Of a stretch of DNA of 64,000 nt, positions 11,989 to 26,900 are shown in pieces (within the stretch, counting starts at the first letter, position 1; each line of letters starts with the position of its first letter). Position numbers and translations under genes: made by a program. The notes beneath the pieces were generated by a model. The model had not been told where the DNA came from, searched no databases, and saw only the letters and a program-made list of their open reading frames with translations. The DNA is from Siphonodentalium dalli (lineage: Eukaryota; Mollusca; Scaphopoda; Gadilida; Siphonodentaliidae), in contig CP136064.1 in the NCBI GenBank assembly GCA_032622095.1, positions 254,636,484 to 254,700,483 of the forward strand, in the 5' to 3' direction.

Positions 11989-14900
11989 ATCATTAGTCAT
12001 TGGAAACTGAGGAAGACGGCTAGTTTTCGGTTGACTACACAGAGAAACATGCTGGGCCTCTTCATAAAACACATTGACGCCTCATTTGATGATACCCATT
12101 CTTACTTAAATTGATCATGCATGCGGGATTTTACTGCATTAGTTATTATATCTTATATGTGATGTTGGTATAACTATACATAATATGACATTCCACATTT
12201 GCCAAGCATGTTCTGAATAGACGTTATCCATGGTAGTTTGTAAGATTTGTACTCTGAACGCTGATAAGACAGTTTATACATTTGAGCTAAAAAAAAAAGT
12301 GAAGAGCCATCTGCTTACTTAAATACACATTATGGGCTTTATTCGGATGCGTGAAATCGGTAAGTTAGTACTCAGACGGTATGCCAAGTGGAGGAATGTA
12401 GCATTATACTACCATCGCCGAAAACGTTTCTTGGTTAGTGATGCACATTTTGAGGTCGCCACTTGTAATGGTAGTCAAGAAGATTTCATTTTTCAAACCA
12501 AACCGAGAAAATGGGATGGTAGTCGATCAGAAGATTCCGTAAGAAACATTGATACTGACACAATTGACAAACTGTCTCAGTGAATTCGAATGTTTAAGTA
12601 TGCCCCAGATAGAACCGATGATATCTTCAGTTATGATTAATGAAATTAAATAGTAATTATCTTACTGGTGATAGGCCGGTACGGATTTGGGAAAAACTTA
12701 AGTTGACCATGCATGAACTTCGGATGAGCCCTGGAAATATTTATCTACGTTCGTATGTATGGTGTATATCATAGGGATTTACGAACGTCTCGGCCTCGAA
12801 AACTCAATATTTTTGCAATTTGGAGAGAACAATCTCCACATTTAAGATGTTGCTCACAATGACAACATTTAATTCAAAACTTCATTCTCATTGTAATTGA
12901 TTTTAGACACAATCTGATATCTAAGAAGACAAGTTATGCAACTCAGAAATAAGGGACGTCTATCATATCATCCTTAAATGTATTGAACTCCCAGACATAC
13001 GCGTGCAATACCTGAGACCATACTCTTACCGGAGACCAAACGCAACAAGCTAATAGCACTATTCAATAGAACAGAAACAGAAAAAAATACCAAGAATCTC
13101 TCAATCTTTATAAAGAAACACATCATCGTGGAAATACGCATATAATTGACCTATTTTGTGAAATAGGTACATAATGTGATTATTTGATCCGTAAATAAGC
13201 ATATAATGGACTCTTACCCGTTATTTAGTTTTATGACGCGGGCCATAATAAAAACACATGTTAAATAGCGTGCACCTGAACAGTCGTGAGTTGGTTTATT
13301 TTGTCATTGTCTGACATAATCTGTTTATAATCGCCTCATTGTGAGTCGATAATGTGACTAAAATGTTAACATTTTCAGCACATTATCGACTCAAAATGAG
13401 GAAATTCTAGGTAGATTATCTACCGAAACAAGTTCTATTATAATGAGATAGTGTGCTGGTTTTTTGGGAGAACAGGCTGTATAATAAGGTTATCGATATA
13501 TTCCGGAACTTTCGAGGCTACATTTTCGGACAAACAAGTAAACTCCCTTCAAAAATATACCGACATAATATACATGTTGTTTACACATGTACCAAATATT
13601 TATAAAGATGACCCCAACACCAATATAATAGTTTATGCCTATAGCTTCGTTCTATGGTAGCACAATATAAGATCAAAATCACTAATCACACATGTCCAAT
13701 GTCGCACTGCAAATCCCCTTAATTATACATTGTACTTTCTGAATTTGTTACTATAAACCTTACACTCTGTGATATCTTCAATTGATGATCAGATAAATAA
13801 ATTCACGGCAATGGTAGTTAACTCACCTACAACTGATTTATCTACAACTATTATCAGATCATCAGACAGGTCGTATCTGAAAATAAATTAAAATCTATGT
13901 ATACAACATACACACATATAGTAAAAGCTTCACTCGACGTAAATCAGCTAGTGAAATCGCTTGGGTTAATGCTGTGTTACGTTTAAACCCCATATTTTGC
14001 GAAAACCCTGTGCCAATGCATTCTCTTATATATGCGAGTCGACCATAGGTCGCCTCGCATATAGAAGAGAATGCATTGGCCTAACAAATTTTATTTTTTT
14101 AAATTGTCAAAGAATGTAAGAAAAAATATAACAAAATTAAAAACAAATTGATAAAGAATGTAAGAATAAATTCTAAAAATTGTTAAAGAATGTAAGAAAA
14201 AATTATAAAAATTTGTTATAGAATGTAAGAATTTGTTTTTTTAAATATGAAAATTGCTCTAAAGAATGTAAGAACAATTGATACAAAATTATAAAAAATT
14301 GTCAGGCCAATGAATGATCGACTCGCATATATAAGAGAATTCTTTGGCACAGGGAAGTTAATCCAAGTTTCTCTCGACGTAAACCAGGTACTGAAATCGG
14401 TTGAGTTACGTTTAAGCCCCGACCTGTATTTCTCTCTTTATGTCGTGGTTTAACGGTGTTTACCCGCTCTCCTAAAAGCGCTAATTATAACTTTAATAAT
14501 GTGTCATAATTCTGACAGTATACCGTTTATTCTATATTTATATTTTTTCTGAACTTCACAAGATTTTTTAACTGAAAGTAGTAATGTAATGTGAAAAATA
14601 TATGTTATCATATTGCTTACAAAAATACCAACTTATTTGTCCTCGCGAAGTGACAGAGTGAATTGAACGCAAACAAACCGATGTTACTCGTAATAACGCT
14701 GCATATTCTATGCGCAATTTATCATGAAAATTAAATAATAATACAACATTATGACCGTATCATGTCACTCATTCCATTGTTCTTGTGTAATGCATTAATT
14801 TGCATGGTAAACTCGATTAAAACTGACACCAACTTCGTCAGCGCTGCAAGGACGGCATACGACGGCGTAATATGCACTGCACACTCTACCGACATGACCA

Positions 14901-17900
14901 CCGGGAACCCCTACAATTTATGGTGAGCGGAAACTGGCTTATACAATTCGTAATTAGATGGTGCAGAATCTGACCGTGGATCTATTAATCATAGCGGACC
15001 GTTACTTTATTTCGGAGAAGTAGTGGAACTATTGTTTTACTCACTTTGTGAATAGCATAGCATGGTCGTTATGTATTTTTTCATGATACTGAATCCAGTT
15101 TCCGAAATCATTCAGCGCCACGTCAGCGTCTACCCAATCACGTGGTCTCCCAGCCACACTGTTGTCAACAGTCCATTTTGAGTTGAGAGGATCCTGAATG
15201 GACAAGATATGTCGACAAATACTATATGATGTATATATGATTTCGTTCTTCATAACTCATAACTCATGAGCTCATAACCAAAATGGTTGTGTACCTTATA
15301 ATTTGATTTTATCTATGTATCGTCTTGTTAAGTCTATACATTATTATATTAAATGGAAAGTGCATATATGGAAGATGTCAACGGAGAGCTGTGAGTGAGC
15401 TTTATTCGATGGGTCGAATAAGGCATTCAATGGTTCCTTGGAGGAGAGCGTATATACACTTGGACTATTGCAATGCGCTTTTCGTGGGAAGTTCACAGGA
15501 ACAACTAACTCGTCGGCAACGTCTACATAACTCAGCCGCGGTGATCGTAGTGCGTTTTCTAAAATGCACCCACACTTCTCAAATTTTGAGAAACTTACAT
15601 TGGCTCCAAGTGTGCGCCCGAATTTAATTCAAGTTCTGCTATCGCTACTTTCAATCTCTGCTCTATCATACTTCTATGACTTTCTTACGTTGTATGCAAC
15701 ATGCCGTGATAACCTACGTTGCAAGGAAAATCGGCTTCTGGCTGTTCCCGTGGGTAGCTATAAGAAACTTTAACGTCGTGTGTTCACACACGCCGCACCA
15801 AGCGTTTGGAACTCATTCCTCTCGACATTCATCGTTCGCATTTTCTTGACATCTTCAAACAACGACTGAAGACGCACCACTACAAGATTGGCCCGCTCAC
15901 AACTTGCCGTAGATAATGACATTGCATCATGCTCCGTATCCATATATTTGCTTAGGCGTGATTTTATATCTTCTAATATTTGTACATGTATATAACATGC
16001 ATATAGAGTCCCAACCTATTCGAGTTAAACCAGGGATGAAGCCCTATATACATGCTATATAGTATTATACATGTAACAAGTCAGCAGATACTCAAATGCG
16101 GACCTTATACAATATGTGCATCATAATGACTTACTGAATGAATAACTTTTATAACAATGATTGCGCAATGAATATTGCCTGCTCGATTTGTTGTGTCTGT
16201 CTGAAAGAGTAAAGTATTTAAAATTGGTTAACATTCGTTTCGAGACATTGTTGTACCAGGTCAAATATTTATAGCAACCACCACCCCACCAGTTTATACC
16301 ATAGGCACATCATTTTTTATATATCCATCGGTGATTTTCAAAGATGGCAGGTATGGATTTTGGAGAAATTGTCACATGACATCCGATTAGCAACTATTAT
16401 ATGTCGAAATTGCCAAAGCGCGGATTCGGAAATGGACCATCGCGATGAAAATGAAATTAGCTATACTTCACAACTTACGTAGAATTCCCTTGTGATTTTA
16501 GGCTTATTGGTTTCATCTAGACCAATTTCCCTAGTTAATGAAAACCAGCGAAGACATCGTGACACGGTTTCTGACGTCATTTATTTCATTTTGAATTTCC
16601 AGACAAGATTATCAAGATTGCACAATCCACAACCAGTCCTGTAATATCGTCGTGGACCACTGCACGATGTTACTTAATTTATTCTTAGCGTTATGTCTCC
16701 GATAAAAGGCAAATTTGAGGCACAGCATGGGCGTAACCGATAATAACGTTTGTTTAATTACTGTTTGGCGGATGTAACCAGTTAACAGCCATTGTGATTG
16801 ACCCCCTCCCATGGTGCCTGACGCATGCATATTACTATAGACGAGCATCATTTTTATCACGCAACAACTCAATTATTGAAATCCCCCGACCACTGTCATC
16901 ATTTCACGATTTATCTGCCCCCCCCCCCCCCCTCGTCATGTCTTCTACTTTCTCGCCCCTCTCTACCTCTCTCTCCATGCTTCTTGCTACCCCTAACACT
17001 ACCATGTCACCAAAGAGGAGAAGACTTCATATAAGTCCTCGGGTTTGTTGTCTGATCCTCATTTCCATGCATTAAGTCTTCTATTTTGCATATTCGTATC
17101 ATCTGTATATTATGGTATCTGTTTGGATTTGGAATTAAAAATATGTTTACACTATCGTTGGGGCGAGGCGAGTCTTGCATGATAAGAAACATATATACCA
17201 ACAATGTTTAAAATACATCGCCTTGGGTGTAGTAATCTACACGTTTGAACAAAACACACGTTAAGTTAATCCATATTGTGAATGTTGGTATATTGAAACA
17301 GCAGCTCATTGTTTACACGGTTCCATTGGTTCGAAAAATAGTGAAATATGTGCAATGGTAGTCTGAAAATGAAACATGAAATGGTTTAATAGGTTCTCAC
17401 GATTTATCTTTGAATGAAAATATCGAAATATTTGCACAAGTCCAAAAGTTTATATTATTACAAATAGATTTCGCAACTATTGCTACGATTGACGGAATTT
17501 AACCTTCACTGCATGCATCATGCACGAATACAACATTAGACGATCAGTATACACATTGTAACCGAAGCCCTAATCATCACTAACGTCAAGTGGGCCGGGG
17601 GACTGGTAATAGACACGTTTAATATCAGCGCGTGCGATGACGTCACGGCGTTCTTCAAATAACTTGCGATCGCTGTAGTTTATGATTGTTGTTTTCGATG
17701 AATATTGCGCGTTGCTTCGGGTTTATTTGATCATGTGATAAAAGGTATCTCACACTCGTCCTATTTTATACGTAATTTATCAACCTCGTCCTCTAAATTC
17801 TATTTGAGCCTCGGTAAACCTCGGCTCAAATCGAATTTAGTGAACTCGGTTGATAAATTCCGTATAAACTAGAAACTCATGTGAGATCCTCTATATATAA

Positions 17901-20900
17901 TGCCATAAAATAATTCATATGTCGAAAATGGCCACAAAAAAGCATTCCCTTATTCCTTACTGCCAAATCCATTTTCTCAATCACGGAATATTATTCCATT
18001 TGTGAATTATTATAAGCATTTGACACACCTAAATTCAAACGTTGTAAATTAACCTGTGTGCCAACATTGGAACAAAGACATCAGCCGGAGAAACACGCAC
18101 CATCGTAGGATGGCATAGCAGGCATGTTGTCTTAAATATATTGACAAGTGGTCGTCATAACTTTATGCCATAGTTAGTTAAGTCGCCCGTCGATTTTATC
18201 GCAAAATGAGTCAACCAAGCTCAACCAGCGTCGTTGATAATCATCTCTCGGAGTTATCTACCTGAACACATTGGCACGTGAAGATTTCGAGGCGGTTGAC
18301 TAACACGCAGTGACTAACACGCAGTCCTATTTGTTCCGTGCTCACATATAAGTTCACTTGGATAACTGTCTATGACTGTGACTATGAGTATTTATTCATA
18401 ACTCATTCATATGATATATACAATTATATACACAGTGTAATAGTATAACATTCAATGAGCTATCGGGGACAGCATAACCAAGAAGGTTGTCTACCTGCCG
18501 TCCCCGTTGAAAAGTAATATAACTATACATGTTATAATAATTTTAATTTATCTAGGTTTTGTCTTGTTAACTTTAAACATTGGTATATAAATGTCTGTTT
18601 TTTAATAAATAATATAATAATTCGTTTGTCGTTCACCGTTCATCGCTCAGTTTGTGATATGGTATGTAAAGTACAAGCATGTGGAATATGGATATGTGGA
18701 TGAGGCCAGCGGAGAACCATGATAATTGTTTAACCAATGGGTCGGACAAGGTATTCGAATAATACATTCATGTATTTCCTGCGATAGGATGATGATGCAC
18801 ATGTATTATATATCCTTCTCTCTTGTTATACAATGTCAGTTATCGCTATACGAATACTATACTACTTATTACACATCGTTGCAGTCAGGACAATTTGTGT
18901 ATGTACATTTGGGATTCAGTTGATATGAAGATAGCCTATTTCGAGAGTAACTGTCTTAACATGCATGAAATAAGTGTAAGTATATAAACATGAATTGGAT
19001 TCATATCAATAAAACGGACTACGTAATAAGTGTAAGCATATAAACATGAATTGGATTCATATCAATAAAACGTGTGAGTGAGTGCTTAACTCCTATTTTA
19101 TGTTGTGTATTTCCACGGTCGAGCAAAATTTCGAGCAATCGTGTAATCAAACGAAAGATGCCACGAATTGGCTCCTGTCCGTTATGTGGCGCCACCATGT
19201 GCGATGAATATCATTTTGTAATAGTTTTTCCAAACGTTAGCGAATGTTGAATGAAAAGGTGTTGTTGAATCGATATTGAAAAATCCATCGAGATAATCTT
19301 GTTATTGTTTATTAAATTCTTAGGATGCTCAAATATGTTTCAAACTTTAAATAAAATCGGACTGATGCAATGGTAGGCCTTGCTGATTTGATCTGATGCT
19401 GGTGGGCCTTGCTGAATTAATATGATGCGGGTAGGCCTTGTTGAATTGATATGATACTGGTTGGCCTTGTTGAATTGATATGGTGCTATGGGCCTTGTTG
19501 AATTGATATGATTGTCGGTATATATTTCAAAGTATTGTAATCATATAGCTGATATGGTGTTTTGCAAAACGATCGAAATAGCTATCTTGGTAATGGTTGG
19601 TTTGGAACCACCAACACAGCCATTACAAACATTATGTTTACGATAAGTATAAGTTTATAAATGTTTTTTACACATGATTTCTTCGCCTCCGTTCGTTCAG
19701 ATAAGCCAAATAGTCTGGTCGATAAAAGGTTTGACCTAGACAAAATTTGGACTAAGTTGGTTTGTATATCATTTTGAAGAGGAATATAACCTCCATAACA
19801 TATCCAAAATCCGCTAAAATCCGCTTTGAGCATTTTTTGTAATTCAAGATGGCGTCCAAGATGGCTGCCATTTTCATATAAGTCAGCTTGATGCAATTAT
19901 AGTGAGAACATCTTGTCATATGTATACACATGTATACATTTTTGTGAAGCTAAGACATAACGCCACCTTTATGTGCCAAAATTGGAACTCCTCGTCCAAG
20001 ATGGCCGCTAAAATGGCGACCGGAAGTGGAATTTTTACGTTTTGTTTAATAATATCTTTAAGATAAGTTTCCGTGGTTTGGAACTGGTTGAGAATTTTAC
20101 CTTTATTTTGTATTTAGCATGTTAACTGACCATTGGGGCAATGAAATATGCTGTTCGTGAGGTACACACCCCTTCTGATCACTCAAAAATTCGATTTTAC
20201 AAAACGCGGTATAACATTTCACAAAAGATCCCCAAGATTCTAATCATATTTCATCAAGAAGTGGGAAAAACTGTGCAATGTAACTGATCCATTCTATATC
20301 TTATTGATATTCGAACTCAATGGTACCAAAATTGTCACATTGGCTCAAAATGGCCGCCAAAATATGGGAAATGGTAATTATTATCCCAGCGTGCCACGCA
20401 ACCGCTTACAAGTTATGGTGATGCACACAGTTGACTATTATGTCTTATATAGCTTGAGTACTAACATTTCTGATGCACCTTTTGTATTTTGTTACTATTT
20501 TAACCACTGAAATTACAAGAATTATTCGAAATTTTCTGTCACAATCCTGATATCAAAATCGGCAAAAAATCGCTGTTCAGGTTTGAGCCATTTTTTGAAA
20601 GTAAAATGGAACCATGTTTGGTATCAAAGATGTTTATTGTTTTGATATGTGTTACATGTGTCACACTGAGTTGTTTTAGACAAAATTACTCAAGATGGCT
20701 TCCAAAATGGCAACCAAGTTTGGTAAACATTATTATATACATAAACATATGTGTATATACGTGGTGTATATGTATACATAATCAATTGTGACTCACGTGC
20801 TAATTAATTAACTAAATGTTCTATTCTGATTGTCCCGGTACACTACGAGTCATGACAAATTCATTTTGATGAATGCAATACGGATTTTGTCTAAAACTTC

Positions 20901-23900
20901 CTTGTTTTTGAACGGAAATGGGCAGAACGTTGAAACCGAACTGATGTGGATCATATTGTGTGGCTATTCTGGTCCATTAGCATCAACATTGATCAACTTA
21001 ATACAGTGTGTATGTCTGTTGACTGTCTGGTTATAGGCGATGTGAGTAGGTATACATGGAATTATTGTATTCATGAATGGTGTGAATAGTTATACAATGT
21101 GTGACTATATGGCCATGGATGGGATGTCCATAGTGAGATGTATAGGTATATAAGGAGTAGCTGTATGCTGATGTGTGAGGTGAACATGTTTACAGCGAGT
21201 GGCTGTCTGGTCATTGAAGTGGTGTATGGTCATAACGAGAGCAGCTACACTGTCCTGTATGTATACATGGAGTGACTGTGTGGTCAGTGGTGGGCTGTAC
21301 ATATGTACATTGGGTGGATGTATTGTCATGGGCGGGTGTTGGATGTATGGTAATGGATGGGTGTATGTATAAATAGGGTGTGGTTGTGTGGTTATGGGCA
21401 ATGTGTATATGTGTACATGGAATGACTGCACGGTCATTGTTGAAGTGTATATGCATACCTGGAGTACAATTTGATGGCCATTGGCAGCTAGTGTATATAG
21501 AGAGCAACCTCGTGGTGATGGATGGGATGTATATGTTAATATGTACTATTGTATTGTCATCGGTGGTGTGTACAAGCATACAGTAACTAGCTGAATGCTC
21601 GTGGAGAGGGTGTATATGTATACATCGAATGGCTGAATTGTCACGATTGAGCTGTATATTCAAGTCTGAAGTGTACGAATGGCCGTGTGTGCGGGGTATT
21701 GGTATATCTAAAAGGGTTGTATGACCATTGGTGAGGTATATATACACACCTGGAGTTACGCTGTGGTCATGGGTGAGGTGTATATGTATATCACGAGTGA
21801 CTACATGGCCATGGCACGGCCAATATGTACATAGGTATATGGGGATTGACAGTATGACAAAATTAATGGTGGGGTGAATTGATATACAAGGAGTGACTAT
21901 GATCACGAATGTTGTTTATGCGTATACAGCGAGAAGCTGAAATATCATGGGTCAGGTGTATATGCAAGTCTGGAGTGTATGAATGGCCGTATGCGCGATA
22001 CGAGACATTGATATATCTAGAAGGGCTGTAATGCCACTTTTGTGAGGTTATATGTATATACCTAGAGTGACTCTATGGTTTTGGGTTGGGTGTATATGTA
22101 TATCTTGAGTGGCTATATGGTCATGGGTGTCGCAAATATATATATATACAGGGAGTGAGACTGTATGACCACTGGTGAGGCAAATAGATATACAAGAAGT
22201 AATATATGACAATGGATGTAGCGAACAGGTATGGAGTGACTGTATGGTCATCGGTTAGGTGTACATGTATATATTTAGTGGCTGTATAGCTATGCATGTG
22301 GCAAATACATATACGTGGAGTGACTGTATGGCCTATGGTTAGGTGAATAGGTATACACGAGGTTACTTTGTGTTCATGTATGTAGTGAATATGTATACAT
22401 GTCATGTGAGGTGTAGGAGTATACCTGGTGTGTCTGCAATGTTATTCGCGGCTATATGGCCATGCGTTGGTGTGGGTAAACCCAATTGTGGCTGTATGGT
22501 AATGGGTGAGGTGTATGTCTATACAGCGAGTGGCACATGGCCATTTACGTGGTATTCATGTATGTATATATGGAGTGACTGCATGCTCATGTGTGATTTG
22601 TACTGGTGCACCTTTGTGTGACTATCACTTTCCACAATAACTCAAGGATATGTTAATCGATAGAGGTAATATCAGAGTGTTCTCCACATTAATTGCGTTT
22701 TATATGCAATGTGAAGAAAACGGTTTTCCTGACAATAGTTTAGAAGTTTTTGATGCTAATGGACCAGAGTAGCCACATAATATGATACCTGTCAGTTCAG
22801 GTTCAACGTTCCGTCCGTTTCCGTAAAAAACATGGACATAATCCCTAAAGAGGTATTCGGCAAAATTCATACTGCATCCCTTAAAATTAATTTGTCGTGC
22901 CCCATAAGGCTTTGGGACAACCATAATATAAGATTAAGTTGTCAATTGATTAAGTAGCATGTTTAATAACCAAGTGAGTCACAATTTGCTACAATTTCGG
23001 AACAGCCGAGAATAATGTTCGGAATATAAACTTTTTACTAAATTTGGTTGCCATTTTGAATTGAATCTTGAGTAATAACGTCTAAACACCACACTATGCC
23101 ATATTTGAGGCATATCAAAATAAAAAGAACCTTTGATACTAAAGATAGTGATTTTTTAGCAGAGTTTGATGCTTTTTGTGATAGAAAAATCCCATAATTC
23201 TGGTAATTTCAGAATGTTAAATAGTAAAAATTAATAAAGGTGCCTAAGAAATGTTGGTATTCACTGTATATAATACGGAATAGTCATAAATTGTAAGCGG
23301 TTGCATGGCACGTTGGGATAATAATTAACATTTTTCCATATTTTGGCGGCCATTTTGACAGCCATTTTGAGCCAAAGTGACAATTTTGGTACCATTGAGT
23401 TCGAATATCAATAAGATATAGAATGGATCACTTACATTGCACAGTTCCTCCCACTTCTTGGTGAAATGTGACCAGAATCCCAAAGGGGATCTTTTGCAAA
23501 ATGTTATACCGCGTTTTGTAAAATCGAATTTTTGAGTGATCGGAAGGGTGTGGACCCCACGAACAGCATATATCATTGCTCCAATGGTCAGTTAAGATGC
23601 TATATACAAGATAAAGTTACAATTCTCAACCAGTTCAAAGCCTCATAAACTTATCTTAAAAGTATTAGTAAAAACGTATAAATTTCACTTCCGGTCGCCA
23701 TTTTGGCGGTCATCTTAGACGGGAAGTTTCAATTTTGGCACATAAAGATGGCGTTATGTCATAGCTTCACAAAAATGTATACAAGTGTATACATATGACA
23801 AGATGTTCTCACTATAATTGCATCGAGCTGACTTATAGGAAAATGGCAGCCATCTTGGACGCCATCTTGAATTACAAAAATTGCTCAAAGCGGATTTTAG

Positions 23901-26900
23901 CGGATTTTGGATATGTTATAGAGGAGAGCTTCCTCTTCAAAATGATATAAAAACCAACTTAGTCCAAATTTTTTCTAGGTTGACCATAAAATTTGAGTTT
24001 ATCGACCGGACTAAAAGGCCGCGAAAGTGACAACTTCAGAATCTTACGAGTCAGTTGGCCCCGCATGTCAGCAATTTAGCAGGACCCACCAGCATCATAT
24101 CAACTTATCAGTACCACTAAAACATGAGTGAGGGCGCGCTGTAAAGCCCCTGTCACATTCAGGCCGGCGCTCTCATTGCGCTGCAAAAGTATCAAAGCGC
24201 CCACCTAAACGCACTAAGGTCTCCAAGAACCGATTGGTGACGCAGTGGACACTGGCTACAACGGGCGAGGATCTCCATGGTCACCCATAGGTGCCAGAGC
24301 GCCGCGCTTGTTTTATGCATGCACAAAACAAGCGCAGAGGCTCGGCGTTCTGACCAGGACGTAGGACTGTCGCCGTGACAGCGCAAAGCAAAGCGCCAAG
24401 CGAGCGACGTGAGCGTTATGTGGACGTAGCAAGAGCGCATATTAGCTTCTCGTGGTCGCAGCAAGAAAATAATCTTGTCTTTTGCCACTACAGTAAGCTT
24501 AATCAAATTCTCATTACATGCCTTTCCCGTCCTTAATACGCTCAATGAGGCTCTGTCTAAAACTTATAGCGCTCTTTCTGCGCTGTCATGGGGTGTTATG
24601 GACTGGTTCCCGCTCATAGACGTCCACATTCACTGCCGATGAGCACACGCGACATAGTGAATTACGACGAATTTAGAACAACAATAAACACTAGTCATAA
24701 AAAGAAGAATTCACGCTTCAAATATTGTTATACAAGAAAAGCACAAGTAATCCACACACGTCTTAGAAACTATTGTAGTGACCTAAACGCGCATAAATAC
24801 CAAAATTATATCTCTGTCACTGATCGCTGTGTTTGTGGCCAAATAGAAGATAGCTACCACTACATATTCCAATGTCGGCGTTACCGTCCACATAGGCAAA
24901 TTCTTCTTGGAAAGATCCCAGACGCAATAGTTCCCTCAGTTTATACTTTCCTCAATGGCGATGATACAATGAGTCTACAAACGAATCTAACTATTTTTGA
25001 AGAATTCCAAAAATTTATTATCCACACACAACGATTGTAGTTGCTTAATTATAAATCGGTCAGCAGCATCTTAAGCATCATACGTAACATGTAATAAAAT
25101 GAATAATCCGTTCCATTCTACTCCCCTCACCACTCCTCTCCATCTTTGTCTTCTTATCTTAAATTCTCCTCTTATTCTTTATACCCAAAAATCATAGGAC
25201 CAATGTAATATCCGAATTATCTATCTACTGTCCGGTCCCGACACTAACGTCAATTTCCATGATGATTTATATAGTATATTATACAGGGGCCCTAGATGAT
25301 ACATGGGGAGAACGACACCTGAAAAGCCATGTGCTTACTGTCGTTCTCCCTTTCTACCAGATATATCACATATTACCATTATACATTATATTAATTCCTT
25401 GTGTATTCCCTCGTTCAATTTATATTATGTATATTATATATTTGGTGGATAAATAAACTATGCTTAAACCAGACGTCCACATTGTGCTGCCACTGCGACT
25501 CTGGCGCTCGCTTTACGCCCAAGCGTTATACATGGCGTTCTTCCGGTGTTCACAGCAGGTTTACAGTACGATCCCACTTTGAAATGCGGTCTGCTCATAC
25601 CACTGTGACACTCCGCTGCGACCAGGCTGGCGTTTGCTTTAGTTGAAAAAGTATCAAAATACGAGTAACGCACAGTGGAAGCGCGGAAAATTGTCAGAAA
25701 TTTCCAATCTGTTAAAACAAGAGAACCAATGTCAGAAATGGTAACGCGCTCAAGATAATATATTATAAACCCAAGAATGTAATTGTAGAATATAAAATAT
25801 ATTGGTTTTGCGAATGACCAACTCAGAATTAACTCATAAATAACAATAACAACCAGCATCTAATTAACGAACCGGTGGCCGACTGGACCGTCTCCGACCA
25901 CAACCCCCAGTGGGCTGCAGAAATTTCTTTCATTTGTATTTGACATATAGTTTATCACAAACCAAAAATCAACATTAATCAACGTTGATTAACACAATAA
26001 ACGAAATTGAATTTCCCCAACTACATGCACCTTTTACGGGACTCGGCCTCCAGCTCGCAGTTTGACATTTAATCATCCCAAAAATTCCCATTCTATAAAT
26101 AAAACTAATAAAACACCCATTGATAATGTCAGCTCGCACGCGAAACGAGAAACTCCCCACCAGTTATACATGCGGCGCGCGTGACAAGCTATGCTCCTAT
26201 CCCGCTTATCACGTTTTCATCGCGCTCTTTGTGCGACCCATAGGCGTTCCTGCTGTGTCAAGTCTCACGCTCTCACTGCGTTTCCTCCACGCCGTAGACG
26301 CTCTTAATGCGTTCAAGTCGTTGTCATTGCGTTGTTAGTACGCTTTGCGCTGTCATGGCGACGGTACTACGCCTGGTCAGAACGCCGAACCTCTGCGTTT
26401 GTTTTGTGCATGCACAAAACAAGCGCGGCGCTCTGGCGCTCTGGGGCGATCACGGAGACCCTCTCCCGTCCTAGCCAGTGTCCACTGCGTCACAAATACG
26501 TTCTTGGATACCTCACTGCGCTTTGCTTGGCGCTTTGAGTATTTTTCAGCGCAATGCAAGCGCCGGCCTGATCGCAGCGGAGTGTGACAGTAGTTTAATC
26601 GGACAGCTAATCTATGGCGGAGTGTTGGGTATTTTCCCCACAACCTAAAAACTGACTATGACTGGAGAACGCAGGAGGCGCTATCTATACTCTCAGCGCC
26701 CGCGCAGAGAACGTTTTGCGAACTTATTGAGAACGTACTAGCATCACAATGACAGCGACTTGAACGCACTAAGAGCGTGAGACTTGACAAAGTAGGAACG
26801 CAATAGGAGCATACTTTGTTTTTAAAGTTTGACAATTTTCGACAGTTTTAGGCGCTCCTCCTGCGTGTTTCTCATATGTTGGTACTTTTGCAGCGCAGTG

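Noticed and set aside
14800..14935. Plus-strand protein-like stretch (TAYDGVICTAHSTDMTTGNP).
   Set aside because: Short, no splice sites or homology I can defend; the minus strand is open as well.
21211..21906. 231-codon minus-strand open frame, the longest in the window.
   Set aside because: It lies wholly within the 42-45-bp minisatellite and repeats the same Ile/His/Thr-rich motif; frames are open on both strands.
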